From IMG/VR virus record IMGVR_UViG_3300011114_000679, positions 1 to 28,657 of that record: a stretch of DNA of 28,657 nt. The stretch is one strand, 5' to 3'. The stretch comes from a virus. The translations under genes and the position numbers were made by a program. A model generated the notes under the pieces. That model did no database searches. It was not told the DNA's origin and saw nothing but the letters and a program-made list of their open reading frames with translations. Positions 20,259 through 28,051 of the stretch are shown in pieces. Within the stretch, counting starts at the first letter, position 1; the number at the start of each line of letters is the position of its first letter.

Positions 20259-20691
20259 GGGCCAGCACACAAAGCACCGACAGGCGCAAGACGGTGGCCC
20301 ACGCCCCGGTCTGCTCGTCGAGGCCCTGATCCTCGGACTGCACGGTCACGTCATAGAGGGCCGCGTCGCCGTTGCTCGTAAACTGGGCGGCCATGGCGGT
20401 CACGTCGGCCAGAGCCCCGACCATCGCGGCGGCCTTATCCCGGTGCTCAGACAGGGTCACGTCGTTGGCGTTGTCGTGCAGGACGCAGCGCACTTGGCAG
20501 TCATAGTTGCCCAGGCCATCAGGTAGGCCACTGGGGGTGCCGGCGGAGTCGCAGACCACGACCACCTTGGGCATCGCCGAGTCGGCGGTGCTGTCGCCAG
20601 GGTAGATGTTAGTGCCCGTCAGGCCGACCTCAGCCTGGAGCATGGTGACGAGGTTTCCCTCGACGATGTGTCGGATAGATGCGGTGCCCAT
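20254..20691 (-). CDS. Tail terminator (gpU-like position), 145 aa
   Basis: It starts three bases after the upstream stop (CAATAACCCATG). The order is an N-terminal helix (ASIRHIVEGNLVTMLQAEVG), then strands typical of tail-completion proteins (PKVVVVCDSAG, CQVRCVLHDNA), a helix (SEHRDKAAAMVGALADVTA) and C-terminal strands (WATVLRLSVLCVLAP). This pattern suits lambda gpU or the tail-completion fold, which caps the tube at the head end. Evidence is fold-like pattern plus gene order. Confidence 0.6.
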   Translation of the reverse strand: MGTASIRHIVEGNLVTMLQAEVGLTGTNIYPGDSTADSAMPKVVVVCDSAGTPSGLPDGLGNYDCQVRCVLHDNANDVTLSEHRDKAAAMVGALADVTAMAAQFTSNGDAALYDVTVQSEDQGLDEQTGAWATVLRLSVLCVLAP

Positions 20692-20694
20692 GGG

Positions 20695-21669
20695 TTATTG
20701 TTTTTTGTTAAAGTTGTCGGCCGCCTTCTTGAGCCGTTGCTCAAGGTCTAGCCTGAGCTGCTTATAGCGTAAGCCTAAAACGGTATGCTTCACATCAGCC
20801 TCGGTGCTAACGTTGTTCAGGTCGGCGATGCCGTTGACTAACATGAGGGCCACGTTGCTTTGCGTGTCGGTGAAGGTGTAGTTGCCCGCCGTGCCGGCAT
20901 GGGCCTTGATGTAGTTACCGATGCCCGATGTGCCGAAGTTGGTCTTGTTCTCGCGGCTCGATGGCTTGGGCAGGGACATCAGGATTTTATACCAGCCTGA
21001 CTTGAGCTTCCCGACCATAGGGGTGCGGGTGTCGATGTAGGCCTGGATCTCGGCGTCGGTCTCGACCAGGACCTTGTTGCGCCAGTTGGTCAGTGGCTCC
21101 ATAGGTCGACCAAGCTTCTTAAATCGGCCACCAGATTTGGCTAAGAGGGTCTGGTGTAAGGGCTCAAGGTTACGCTGGAAGCCGAGGCCGTACGCGTTTG
21201 TCCGGAACTGGGACCGGTTGAAGTAGTTTTTTGCCTTACGGAAAGCCCGGTCGTCGTCGTAGTCGTTAGCGATAGCCTGCAGAATACGGGTGCCGCGCTT
21301 GAGCGCCGTGCGTCCGGCGCCGTCGAGCAAGTTGCGGAACTCAGACGGGTTGCCTGCTTTTGTCGCGTAGGCCAGCTGGGTGGTCAGCAAGATCAGCGGG
21401 GCGATGCCCTTGCGGTTGTCGGCCGCCGTGTAGATCTTGCGCACGTCCGCAGAGATAGCCCGCTTGCCAGCCTTCTCGCCTGTTACCGTCAGGCCTCCCT
21501 TTCTGCCGGCACCCATCGGCGGGGTCAGCATCATAGACTCTCGGCAGATAAGGGCGGCGTTCTTGAGGGCGATGTCGCGGATGGTCTCGTGGCAGGCAAA
21601 CGCGTACTCGGTCATAGCCTGGTTAAACTCGGCCAGACTCTTGGGGTCGAACTTGAGCGTAGCGCTCAC
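20695..21669 (-). CDS. Neck/minor tail protein candidate (gpZ position), 324 aa
   Basis: I choose GTG at 21669, which overlaps the previous stop as GTGA; the frame is open upstream but without support. The protein is large, basic and mostly helical (FNQAMTEYAFACHETIRDIA, RTALKRGTRILQAIANDY, and a C-terminal DLEQRLKKAADNFNKKQ). Its place between the head-tail joiner and the tail terminator is that of lambda gpZ or HK97 gp10-type neck proteins, and the N-terminal half has the same helical, basic character. Family not certain. Confidence 0.55.
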   Translation of the reverse strand: MSATLKFDPKSLAEFNQAMTEYAFACHETIRDIALKNAALICRESMMLTPPMGAGRKGGLTVTGEKAGKRAISADVRKIYTAADNRKGIAPLILLTTQLAYATKAGNPSEFRNLLDGAGRTALKRGTRILQAIANDYDDDRAFRKAKNYFNRSQFRTNAYGLGFQRNLEPLHQTLLAKSGGRFKKLGRPMEPLTNWRNKVLVETDAEIQAYIDTRTPMVGKLKSGWYKILMSLPKPSSRENKTNFGTSGIGNYIKAHAGTAGNYTFTDTQSNVALMLVNGIADLNNVSTEADVKHTVLGLRYKQLRLDLEQRLKKAADNFNKKQ

Positions 21670-22049
21670 TGGTTGAGCAGGATGACTTGCAGGGTCACCC
21701 ATGCGCTCGGGCGCTTGTGGGTCTGGGCAATGATGCGCAGGCTCTTACCATCAACGGCAATAAGTTTGCCAATCCCTAGGGAGGCAATGGGCTCCTGACT
21801 CACGACGATGGCAGCCGATGCCCCATTAGACCCGTCTGGGAGGCTCCAGGAGGCCGTTGCAGCGGGGATGCGGACCGTGTGCTGGGTCCGGTCTACAAAG
21901 CCCCCCTCTTGGAAGGACTGGCTGACCATCGGGTCCGAGATGAGGCACTGAAAGGTGATGGCCCCAGAGTTGCACGATCCAGACACGCCGAAGTCGTCGA
22001 CCATCAGCTTGGCGTCGTCGAGGAAGGTGCCGTCAGCGTAGAGGCTCAT
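21666..22049 (-). CDS. Head-tail joining protein candidate (gpFII position), 127 aa
   Basis: A beta-rich 127-aa protein of the size of lambda FII. Strands include AITFQCLISDPMVSQSF, HTVRIPAATASWSLPDG, and SLRIIAQTHKRPSAWVTLQV near the end. It is the first gene after the capsid terminator, and its ATG lies 7 nt after the CCAAGG of a motif copy. Its stop is coupled by GTGA to the next gene. Function is inferred from order and length. Confidence 0.6.
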   Translation of the reverse strand: MSLYADGTFLDDAKLMVDDFGVSGSCNSGAITFQCLISDPMVSQSFQEGGFVDRTQHTVRIPAATASWSLPDGSNGASAAIVVSQEPIASLGIGKLIAVDGKSLRIIAQTHKRPSAWVTLQVILLNQ

Positions 22050-22078
22050 GTCTTAACCTTGGGCACTAGGTCAAAAAA
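22050..22078 (-). promoter_or_regulatory. Structural-gene motif, site A
   Basis: The minus strand reads TTTTGACC, 6 nt, CCAAGG, TTAAGAC, ATG. The first half overlaps the U-tract of the capsid terminator. Transcription arriving from the capsid gene should mostly stop here, so expression of the tail genes needs a new start, which makes this site the best argument that the motif is a promoter. Confidence 0.6.
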
Positions 22079-22100
22079 AAGGGGCCCCGTAAGGAGCCCC
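22073..22100 (-). terminator. Rho-independent terminator after the capsid gene
   Basis: On the minus strand, GGGGCTCC-TTAC-GGGGCCCC forms an 8-bp stem with one mismatch and a 4-nt loop, followed directly by eight U. It lies 24 nt after the capsid stop. This is a textbook intrinsic terminator and the only strong one I find. Confidence 0.9.
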
Positions 22101-22123
22101 AGTGTTTTCTAAGCCGGTTAGGC

Positions 22124-22990
22124 TTAGGCGCTCTTGATGCGCTTCAGGTTCGAACGACCCTTCGCGGCGCCGAAACGGATGGCGGCCGTCAGATAGAGGA
22201 TACCAGCGGTGTACTCGGACTCGACCATCAGGGACAGGCCACCCATGGTGGACACAGCGGAGTTGGTGCCGATGGACCAGATGGAACCGGTGCCGATCGC
22301 GATGGCGTCCTTGGCGGCCGCAAAGCCGACGAGGTTTTCGCCGTTACCCGGCAGGCCAGCGTACTGCATGATCTGCAGGGTGCCGATGTTGCCGACGACG
22401 CCAGTGCGGACGACGCTGTTATTGCCCTGGGTGTTGAACGCCGAGGTCAGCTTGGCGTCCTTACGGAGCGCGCCGATGTAGGCGGAGTTGAGAACGAGAC
22501 CGCGCTGTTCCGGGGCGTAGAGGTCGTCGAGGAAGGTGTCGAGGTCGACCACGTCATTGTAGTCGAAGTCGCCAGAAGCGATGACCACGTTGCTCGAGTA
22601 GTTCGCGTTGGTGATGAGGGCGGCCACGGCGGCGTTGGCCTTCTTCACGATCTTAGCCTGGACTTCTTCGCGGAAAGCATTGATGACGCCTTCCGGGCCC
22701 CAAGAGGCGAGCTCCTGCGCGTCGAAGCTGCGGGTCGCGTGGTAGTGGACGAGCTCGACCGAGGCCTTGGTGATGTCAGCGTTGCCGACTTCATGGTAGC
22801 CGCCAGCCGCCTTGTCGAAGACGATAGCGTCGTCGCCGGCCACGAAGGGCACGTCGATTTGGATGCCGCGGTCATCGCGGGACTGCGCGAGCGTCGTGAA
22901 GACGTCGAGCATGGGGAGTTTGGGGCGGACGTCCGCGACGATGATGTCAGCGAGCGCGGCCGGAGCGATGTCGAAACCAGAATTAGCCAT
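22124..22990 (-). CDS. Major capsid protein, 288 aa
   Basis: The place (after protease and scaffold candidate, before head-tail joiners), size and composition fit a HK97-fold capsid subunit. Visible are an N-terminal helix (APAALADIIVADVRPKLPML), an E-loop-like segment (IVFDKAAGGYHEVGNADI), a long spine-like helix (VINAFREEVQAKIVKKANAA), and a P-domain/A-domain alternation ending in GILYLTAAIRFGAAKGRS. Under 300 aa, it is compact. The ATG at 22990 has an AT-rich leader without a clear Shine-Dalgarno site. A terminator directly downstream would confine a high-level transcript to this gene and those before it. Confidence 0.8.
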   Translation of the reverse strand: MANSGFDIAPAALADIIVADVRPKLPMLDVFTTLAQSRDDRGIQIDVPFVAGDDAIVFDKAAGGYHEVGNADITKASVELVHYHATRSFDAQELASWGPEGVINAFREEVQAKIVKKANAAVAALITNANYSSNVVIASGDFDYNDVVDLDTFLDDLYAPEQRGLVLNSAYIGALRKDAKLTSAFNTQGNNSVVRTGVVGNIGTLQIMQYAGLPGNGENLVGFAAAKDAIAIGTGSIWSIGTNSAVSTMGGLSLMVESEYTAGILYLTAAIRFGAAKGRSNLKRIKSA

Positions 22991-23028
22991 GGTGATGTAT
23001 TAGTATTTAGGGATGAATTAGGGGGAAA

Positions 23029-23457
23029 TTACTTGAGACGGCCAAAGAGGATGGCGGTCTTGTGCTTCTGCAGGAAGGCGTGACGCTCAGCGCTGGGCTG
23101 CATCGCGGCATACTCCTCGCGGATCTGCTGGACCGTCAAGGCCGGGGCAGAGGTCGCAGTCTCGGCGGCGACGGGGGTCGTGCCGGTGCTGGCCACGATC
23201 TCGGCGGCCTGCTTGGCGGCGGAGACATGGGTGGCTTCGAGGGCGGTCACCTTCTCGGTGAGAGCCGTGACTTCGGCAGTGAGCTCAGCGATGCGGGTAT
23301 CCTTGGCAACGACGTCGGCCTTGGCGGAAGTGAGCTCGTCGGCGGCGCCAACGGTCAGCTTCTCGACGGTCGCACGGAGGTCGTCGCGCTCGGCGGTCAA
23401 CGCCAGGGAAACGGTGCGCAGCTCGGTGACTTCAGCTTCAGGGGTCAGTTTGCTCAT
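23029..23457 (-). CDS. Coiled-coil scaffold candidate, 142 aa
   Basis: Residues 5-90 are almost uninterrupted heptads (LTAERDDLRATVEKLTVG, IAELTAEVTALTEKVTALEA), followed by a Thr/Ala-rich linker and a C-terminal helix with basic end (HAFLQKHKTAILFGRLK). A long coiled coil with a basic C-terminal hook, coded between protease and capsid genes, is the usual design of scaffolding proteins, whose end binds the capsid. In lambda, scaffold Nu3 is nested in the protease gene; here it is separate. A head decoration protein is a less likely alternative. Confidence 0.7.
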   Translation of the reverse strand: MSKLTPEAEVTELRTVSLALTAERDDLRATVEKLTVGAADELTSAKADVVAKDTRIAELTAEVTALTEKVTALEATHVSAAKQAAEIVASTGTTPVAAETATSAPALTVQQIREEYAAMQPSAERHAFLQKHKTAILFGRLK

Positions 23458-23461
23458 GATG

Positions 23462-23488
23462 TTCTTAAACTTGGAGATGCGGTCAAAG
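23462..23488 (-). promoter_or_regulatory. Structural-gene motif, site C
   Basis: The minus strand reads CTTTGACC, 6 nt, CCAAGT, TTAAGAA, with CCAAGT 11 nt before the scaffold ATG. It lies entirely between the protease stop and the scaffold start, so no coding constraint explains it. Confidence 0.6.
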
Positions 23489-23489
23489 G

Positions 23490-24284
23490 TTAGAAGGCGG
23501 CGAGGGCTTCCTCAAAGGAGTCGGCCAGCCCGGTGACAAGGCCCAAGCTCACTGCTTCACGGCCAGAGAAAGTGCCGCCGGTGAAGGCGTCCTTGGAGAC
23601 ATTGGCGCGGGTCATCTTCACTGCAGTCTGGAACTCTTCAGCGATAGAGTCGACCTGCCGCTGTAGGTCCGCAACCTGCTCAGGCGTTAAGCTGGTCCCC
23701 TCGATGCCAGCCCCCTTCAGGGGAGATTGGCTAGACTTGATGACCACCATCTTCACGCCGGCGTCGGCGTAGGCCTGGCTGTAATCGGGCACGACCATGT
23801 AAACACCTACCGAGCCAATCGAGCCGGAGGGCATAGCGACAAACCGATCTGCGGCGGTGGCCAGCCACAGGGCGGCGCTGTTTGCTTCTTCACCGTAGGC
23901 CATGGTGGGCTTCTTCATTCGGCGCATCTTGCTCGCGAGCTCAGGCACACCAGTGACGGTGCCGCCAGGGGAGTTAACGCGGAAGGCAATCTTCTTGACC
24001 GCAGGGTCAGCCTCGAAGGCGTCGATGGCTTTGGAGATGTCGTTGACGTCAGCGGCGCCAAGCATGCCCTCGAGGGGCGAGATGCCGCGACCGATTGGGC
24101 CATCAATCGGGATGACCCCCTTGCCGTCAGCGGTGACGTAGGCCACCGGGCGAGCGCCGAGCAGCTTGGAAAGAACGTCGCTGAAGCCGTACTTGTCCAG
24201 GCGGGCGGCGTAGTCAGCGGCCTTGGTCGGGTCGATAAGCAAAGGCTCAAGGCCTTTCATGCCGTTGGAGAAGATGAAGCGCAT
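23490..24284 (-). CDS. S49-family head maturation protease
   Basis: This 264-aa protein is a ClpP-fold S49 peptidase like lambda gpC. It has FRVNSPGGTVTGVPEL (about residues 101-116), the nucleophile Ser136 in GEEANSAALWLATAADRF, GSIGSVGVYMVVPDYSQA, and the likely general base Lys190 in SPLKGAG. It trims scaffold and other head proteins during procapsid maturation. ATG 24284 follows the portal stop by 6 nt. Unlike lambda gpC, it has no C-terminal scaffold extension; a separate coiled-coil gene follows. Both catalytic residues appear intact. Confidence 0.85.
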   Translation of the reverse strand: MRFIFSNGMKGLEPLLIDPTKAADYAARLDKYGFSDVLSKLLGARPVAYVTADGKGVIPIDGPIGRGISPLEGMLGAADVNDISKAIDAFEADPAVKKIAFRVNSPGGTVTGVPELASKMRRMKKPTMAYGEEANSAALWLATAADRFVAMPSGSIGSVGVYMVVPDYSQAYADAGVKMVVIKSSQSPLKGAGIEGTSLTPEQVADLQRQVDSIAEEFQTAVKMTRANVSKDAFTGGTFSGREAVSLGLVTGLADSFEEALAAF

Positions 24285-24290
24285 GGGAAG

Positions 24291-25850
24291 TTATTCGGTG
24301 ATGTCGTTGGTGTTGTCCTCGGGGACCGCTGAAGTGTCTTTCTCGACAGGGTCCTCGGCGGTGTCCTCGGCGTCGTCGGCCATGGTTGCCTCGGCTTCCT
24401 TGGCTGGGGCCTGCATGTTCTGGAAGCGTTGCATGGCCTCCTCGAAGGCCACCTTGCCGCCAGTCATGGCCGTGGCTTCCTTGGCGAACAGGATGTCGTT
24501 TACTAATTCAGTGAAAGTCTTGCGGAAGTCCACGCCACGCTTCTTGGCAATCGCCGAGAAAGAGGTCAGGCCAGCTCGTAGGTCTTCGCGGTCGTTGTTG
24601 CTGTCGCGGCCGTTGTCGATGCTGGGGGACTGGGGGACGCTGAACTCGACGTCGGCCCACTTCGGATCGTCAGGCAAGTCGCCGTTAGCGATGCCGGTGC
24701 CGATGCGCCATTGCCAATCGGGCACTAGGTAGCAATCGTGGAGCATGCACTGCTTATCGCCGACGTAGCGGTCGGCCTTGCCGAGTACCATGCGTACCAG
24801 GGCAGAGCCGGCCTTGCTGCCGTCGTTGACCACCTCATAGGGCAGGCCACCAGACGCGATCATGCGCGAGAGCACGGCATTGAACATCTCCATGCTCTGC
24901 CGGGGGAAGTTAGGGGACACGCTCTTGAGGTCCTCACCAGGCTCGAGCACCAGCAGCTTGCCGCCCATCTGGGCACCGATGGCGCCAAAGTCAGACGTGC
25001 CGGAGCCGTTAAGCTCGGCCGCCATGCTGTCGTTAATTGAGCCGCCGTTCTTGGTAAGAATGGTCGGGACGTCCGTCACCTGTTTAGTCGCCCGGAGCTC
25101 CAGCTGCATCACCTCGAGCTGGTCCTGCATGCTGTTGAGGGCGTGGGCCATCGGAGGCAGACCGTGCGCGCCGCTAGCCCGCTTGAAGTCGGCGATGTGA
25201 AAATAAGTGCCGGCCTCCTTAAACTCAAATTGGCCGTCGCCGAACTGGATCCAAATGCCTTTGACCTCGCCGTACTTGCCAAAGACAAAGCCGTCCCAAG
25301 TCTCAGGCGTGACCTGGTTGGGCGTGGTAGGGCTGACCACCCGGTGGCCCTCGATGATTTGCACGGTAGCCTTGCCTTGAGCGTCAATCACTTTGAGCGC
25401 GTAGACTTCGCCGTCGACCGCCCAAGTGTTGATGATGATGCGCTGGAGTTGCTCGCCCGTGTAGCGATTGGTGGCATCCGCTTTGCGCGTCTCGCGGTAG
25501 TAGTATGCCTCGTAGAGTCGGGCTTTCACCGGGTCGAGCGCGTGGCTCGTCGGAAGTGAACCGTCGCCGACTACGTACATGACCATGTCGTTCACGTACT
25601 GCACCATGCTCGGATAGTTTTTCTCGGCGTAGCGGGCCTTCTGTAGCAGGGACTGGCGGTCGTACTGGCTGACGTCCTTGCGGGCGTCCTGCGGGGCCGA
25701 TCCATACCAGGCACGACGGGCAAAGGACATCCCAGCGTTCTGGAAGTTGCTGGACCAAGACGTCGAGGCCTGCGCCTTGGGAGCACCGGTAGACCCAGCC
25801 GTAGGCTTGGGAACTTCGACGGCCTTGATGGTCTTCTTGCGGGGTGCCAT
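24291..25850 (-). CDS. Portal protein, lambda gpB-like
   Basis: This 519-aa protein matches the lambda-type portal family by size, by neighbours and by segments such as SFARRAWYGSAPQDARKDVS (about residues 43-62), VQYVNDMVMYVVGDG (80-94), a helical stem region with LEVMQLELRATKQVTDVPTI, and the FNAVLSRMIASGGLPYEVV helix near the crown. Portals form the 12-subunit ring that motors DNA into the head. The last 70 residues are acidic and low in complexity. ATG 25850 follows the gpW-like stop by 3 nt. Confidence 0.85.
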   Translation of the reverse strand: MAPRKKTIKAVEVPKPTAGSTGAPKAQASTSWSSNFQNAGMSFARRAWYGSAPQDARKDVSQYDRQSLLQKARYAEKNYPSMVQYVNDMVMYVVGDGSLPTSHALDPVKARLYEAYYYRETRKADATNRYTGEQLQRIIINTWAVDGEVYALKVIDAQGKATVQIIEGHRVVSPTTPNQVTPETWDGFVFGKYGEVKGIWIQFGDGQFEFKEAGTYFHIADFKRASGAHGLPPMAHALNSMQDQLEVMQLELRATKQVTDVPTILTKNGGSINDSMAAELNGSGTSDFGAIGAQMGGKLLVLEPGEDLKSVSPNFPRQSMEMFNAVLSRMIASGGLPYEVVNDGSKAGSALVRMVLGKADRYVGDKQCMLHDCYLVPDWQWRIGTGIANGDLPDDPKWADVEFSVPQSPSIDNGRDSNNDREDLRAGLTSFSAIAKKRGVDFRKTFTELVNDILFAKEATAMTGGKVAFEEAMQRFQNMQAPAKEAEATMADDAEDTAEDPVEKDTSAVPEDNTNDITE

Positions 25851-25853
25851 AAA

Positions 25854-26114
25854 TCAAAAGGTCCGGCTGTCCCATCGGACAGACAAGACAGACGTCCGGC
25901 GGTATACCGCGTAGGCTTGACTATCGAGCTGGTACAGCGCGTAGCCGGCCTCGTCGAGCATCTCCTTGGGCGGAAGCGCCCACTGCTTGCTAACGCTCGA
26001 CCCGCTGTCGGAATAGGACACGACATTCAGCCCGGTAGTGATGGCCGCAACAGCCTTGTCGCGGATGGCCAGCAATTCGGTTTCAGTGAGTCCAATAAGT
26101 AAGCCGCGAGCCAT
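25854..26114 (-). CDS. gpW-like head-tail joining protein, 86 aa
   Basis: A small, mostly helical protein between terminase and portal genes, as in lambda (A-W-B). It opens with a helix (TETELLAIRDKAVAAITTG), then a short beta hairpin region (NVVSYSDSGSSVSKQWALPP) and a second helix (KEMLDEAGYALYQLDSQAYA), which is the gpW pattern. It would plug the portal after packaging. A motif copy precedes it. Confidence 0.75.
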   Translation of the reverse strand: MARGLLIGLTETELLAIRDKAVAAITTGLNVVSYSDSGSSVSKQWALPPKEMLDEAGYALYQLDSQAYAVYRRTSVLSVRWDSRTF

Positions 26115-26120
26115 AGTGGG

Positions 26121-26146
26121 TTCTTAACCTTGGGAGGGGGGTAAAG
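26121..26146 (-). promoter_or_regulatory. Structural-gene motif, site E
   Basis: The minus strand reads CTTTACC (one base short of the consensus half), 6 nt, CCAAGG, TTAAGAA, with CCAAGG 13 nt before the gpW-like ATG. It lies in a 143-bp gap after terL, the longest gap in the structural region, which otherwise holds no gene I accept. Confidence 0.6.
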
Positions 26147-26257
26147 AGGGGACTGACCGCCGGGTTCCATGTACCCGAGCGCCGCAAGCCATCACAGCAC
26201 CACAACAACGTTCCGACGGCCAGTCCTGCAAGGAAGGTGAATGGGTTGCCATAAAGG

Positions 26258-28051
26258 TCAAGCGTCCAAGGGCACCGGGTCAGCGGCGCCTTCCCTCCCG
26301 ACGATGCCCCAGCGCACAGCCGCCAGCATGGCCAGAAGCTCGCAGTCCAGGGCGTGGTTATCCTTCTTGCCCGCCGGCAGGATCCACTGAGGCTTGCCCG
26401 TGCGGGAGTCGCGGACCCGGACCTCGGCGTTCATCTGCTCCACGTAGTCGGCCACCGTGTCGCGGGCGTAGGTGTGCACCTTGCGGACCCGTAGGCCTGA
26501 CAGCAGGTCCTTGCCGGCGAGGTTTGACCAGACGATGAGCCGGGCTCGGTTGGTCTGCCCTGGTACAACGTAGCTCTGGATGTCCGAGTAGAAGCGTTTG
26601 CTCGTCTGCCCGTTCGTACCCTTCACCGTGAAGTCATCCTGCCCGGAGCCCTTCGCACACTTCCAGCTGCGCTTGGCCGTCTCGGCGTAGACCACTTGGG
26701 CGTTGTCCCCTGCATCGACTAAAACGAGCGCACGGTGGACCCCATGGAGTTTGGCAAAGTCCTCGACCGCCTGCCACGTCTCGAGACGGGCAAAGGCCTT
26801 GAGCCGACTATGCCCGGTCTTGCTCCAGCTGCGGACCGTCGCCCAGAAGTGGCCGCGCTGACAGTCCACGCCCATCGTGCGGAAAGGCGTCGACCCTTGT
26901 GGGGCGTCCTTCTGGTCGGCCAGCGTGGCCTTGGGCGTGATCATAGCCTCGGCCTCCCAGGCGTCCGCAAGCCCGTAGTCGCTCGCGGTGGCCGCCGTAA
27001 CCATCGACCCGCCGTCGTCTGACCAGGGCAGGGCAAGGTACTTTTGTTTAAAGATGCGGCGCTGGTCCTCGTCTCCATAGGTGTCGCTGGCCTCCTTGGC
27101 CTTGAGCATGTCGACCCCTAGGGAGCCCCAGCTCGTTGAGGCCAACGCATTGACGTGCAGGCCGACCCAGCCGCGCTTCTGGCTCACGGTCGTCGGGACA
27201 AACTCGCCGGCATCGTTGCACCTGATCCGCGTCTCGTTGGTGTCGGGTAACCGAGCCGCACACTTGGCGCACTCATACGTCGTGCCGTCCTCAACCTTCC
27301 GATGGTCCCAGCCTGAGTCGGTCTTCGCGTCGTCAGGGAAGCGCACGTAATCCCATAGCCAGGGCTGCAGGTGGTCGCAGGCCGAGCATCGGAACTGCCA
27401 TTCGCGCTGGTCGGTCGTGCCGTACAGGTTCGCAAAGTCATCGCCCACCAGACCAGGCTGGCTCGCGTAGAGTTTCTTGCTCGTCCACTCGTAGGCCTTG
27501 GTTCTGGCCATCGATTCCTGCAAACTTCCTTTCGGCCACTGCCAAAGCTCATCTCCGAAAACGTACCGCGTTGAGATGCGCTGCAGGTCCTTGTGCGTCG
27601 TGGCCGAGTTATTGTAAACGATGGTGCCGTCGCTGAAGTCGATGGTGTCGCTCTTAGCATTGTCGTGCGGGCTCATCGCGTCTCTCACCACCGGCACGAT
27701 GTTGAACAGCGGCCGCAGGTAACGCAGGGTGAAGTCCTTTGCGTTGTCCTGGTTGTCCATGTAGATGACCAGGTTGCCGCGATCGTTGGCCATCAGGTGC
27801 GTGGCCAGCAGCCGCATCGTTAGCGTCTTGCCGCATTGGATAGCCCAAGGCATAGCCAGCAGCCGCGTCGAGGGCTCAGCGAAGATGCGGATGGCGTGAG
27901 CAATCCACGGCCAGCGCTCGGGACGGTAGCCGCCCTTGAAGGGCGAGTCGGGGATGTTGGTAACGTTGCGGGCCAGCCAGGTCACCGGGTCGGCGTTGTC
28001 CGGTGGCGCCAAGGCCTTGCGCCCGACGGCCAGCAGCTCCTCGGTCTTCAC
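26258..28051 (-). CDS. Terminase large subunit, GpA family
   Basis: The start is GTG 28051, overlapping the terS stop as GTGA; a TTG further up (28084) is weaker. The 597-aa product has the GpA-type ATPase with a variant Walker A, AIQCGKTL (residues 70-77), Walker B VFGDE (164-168), a zinc-ribbon-like insert with Cys222/Cys225 and Cys261/Cys264, and an RNase H-like nuclease with Asp396 (GVDCQRG), Asp446 (VLVDAGDN) and a late Asp (NHALDCELL). It cuts the concatemer and drives DNA into the head. Known members of this family are mainly cos cutters, in keeping with the 12-base identity of the window ends. Confidence 0.9.
   Translation of the reverse strand: MKTEELLAVGRKALAPPDNADPVTWLARNVTNIPDSPFKGGYRPERWPWIAHAIRIFAEPSTRLLAMPWAIQCGKTLTMRLLATHLMANDRGNLVIYMDNQDNAKDFTLRYLRPLFNIVPVVRDAMSPHDNAKSDTIDFSDGTIVYNNSATTHKDLQRISTRYVFGDELWQWPKGSLQESMARTKAYEWTSKKLYASQPGLVGDDFANLYGTTDQREWQFRCSACDHLQPWLWDYVRFPDDAKTDSGWDHRKVEDGTTYECAKCAARLPDTNETRIRCNDAGEFVPTTVSQKRGWVGLHVNALASTSWGSLGVDMLKAKEASDTYGDEDQRRIFKQKYLALPWSDDGGSMVTAATASDYGLADAWEAEAMITPKATLADQKDAPQGSTPFRTMGVDCQRGHFWATVRSWSKTGHSRLKAFARLETWQAVEDFAKLHGVHRALVLVDAGDNAQVVYAETAKRSWKCAKGSGQDDFTVKGTNGQTSKRFYSDIQSYVVPGQTNRARLIVWSNLAGKDLLSGLRVRKVHTYARDTVADYVEQMNAEVRVRDSRTGKPQWILPAGKKDNHALDCELLAMLAAVRWGIVGREGAADPVPLDA

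Noticed and set aside
21669-21702. Upstream start (21702) for the 324-aa neck protein
   Set aside because: The extension lies inside the previous gene without its own initiation signal; GTG in the GTGA overlap matches the style of the genome.
26124-26252. 42-codon minus-strand frame in the terL-gpW gap
   Set aside because: Its composition (Ser/Pro/Arg) looks random and it ends inside motif site E. Another frame there shows a membrane-like stretch but has no start codon. I treat the gap as non-coding.
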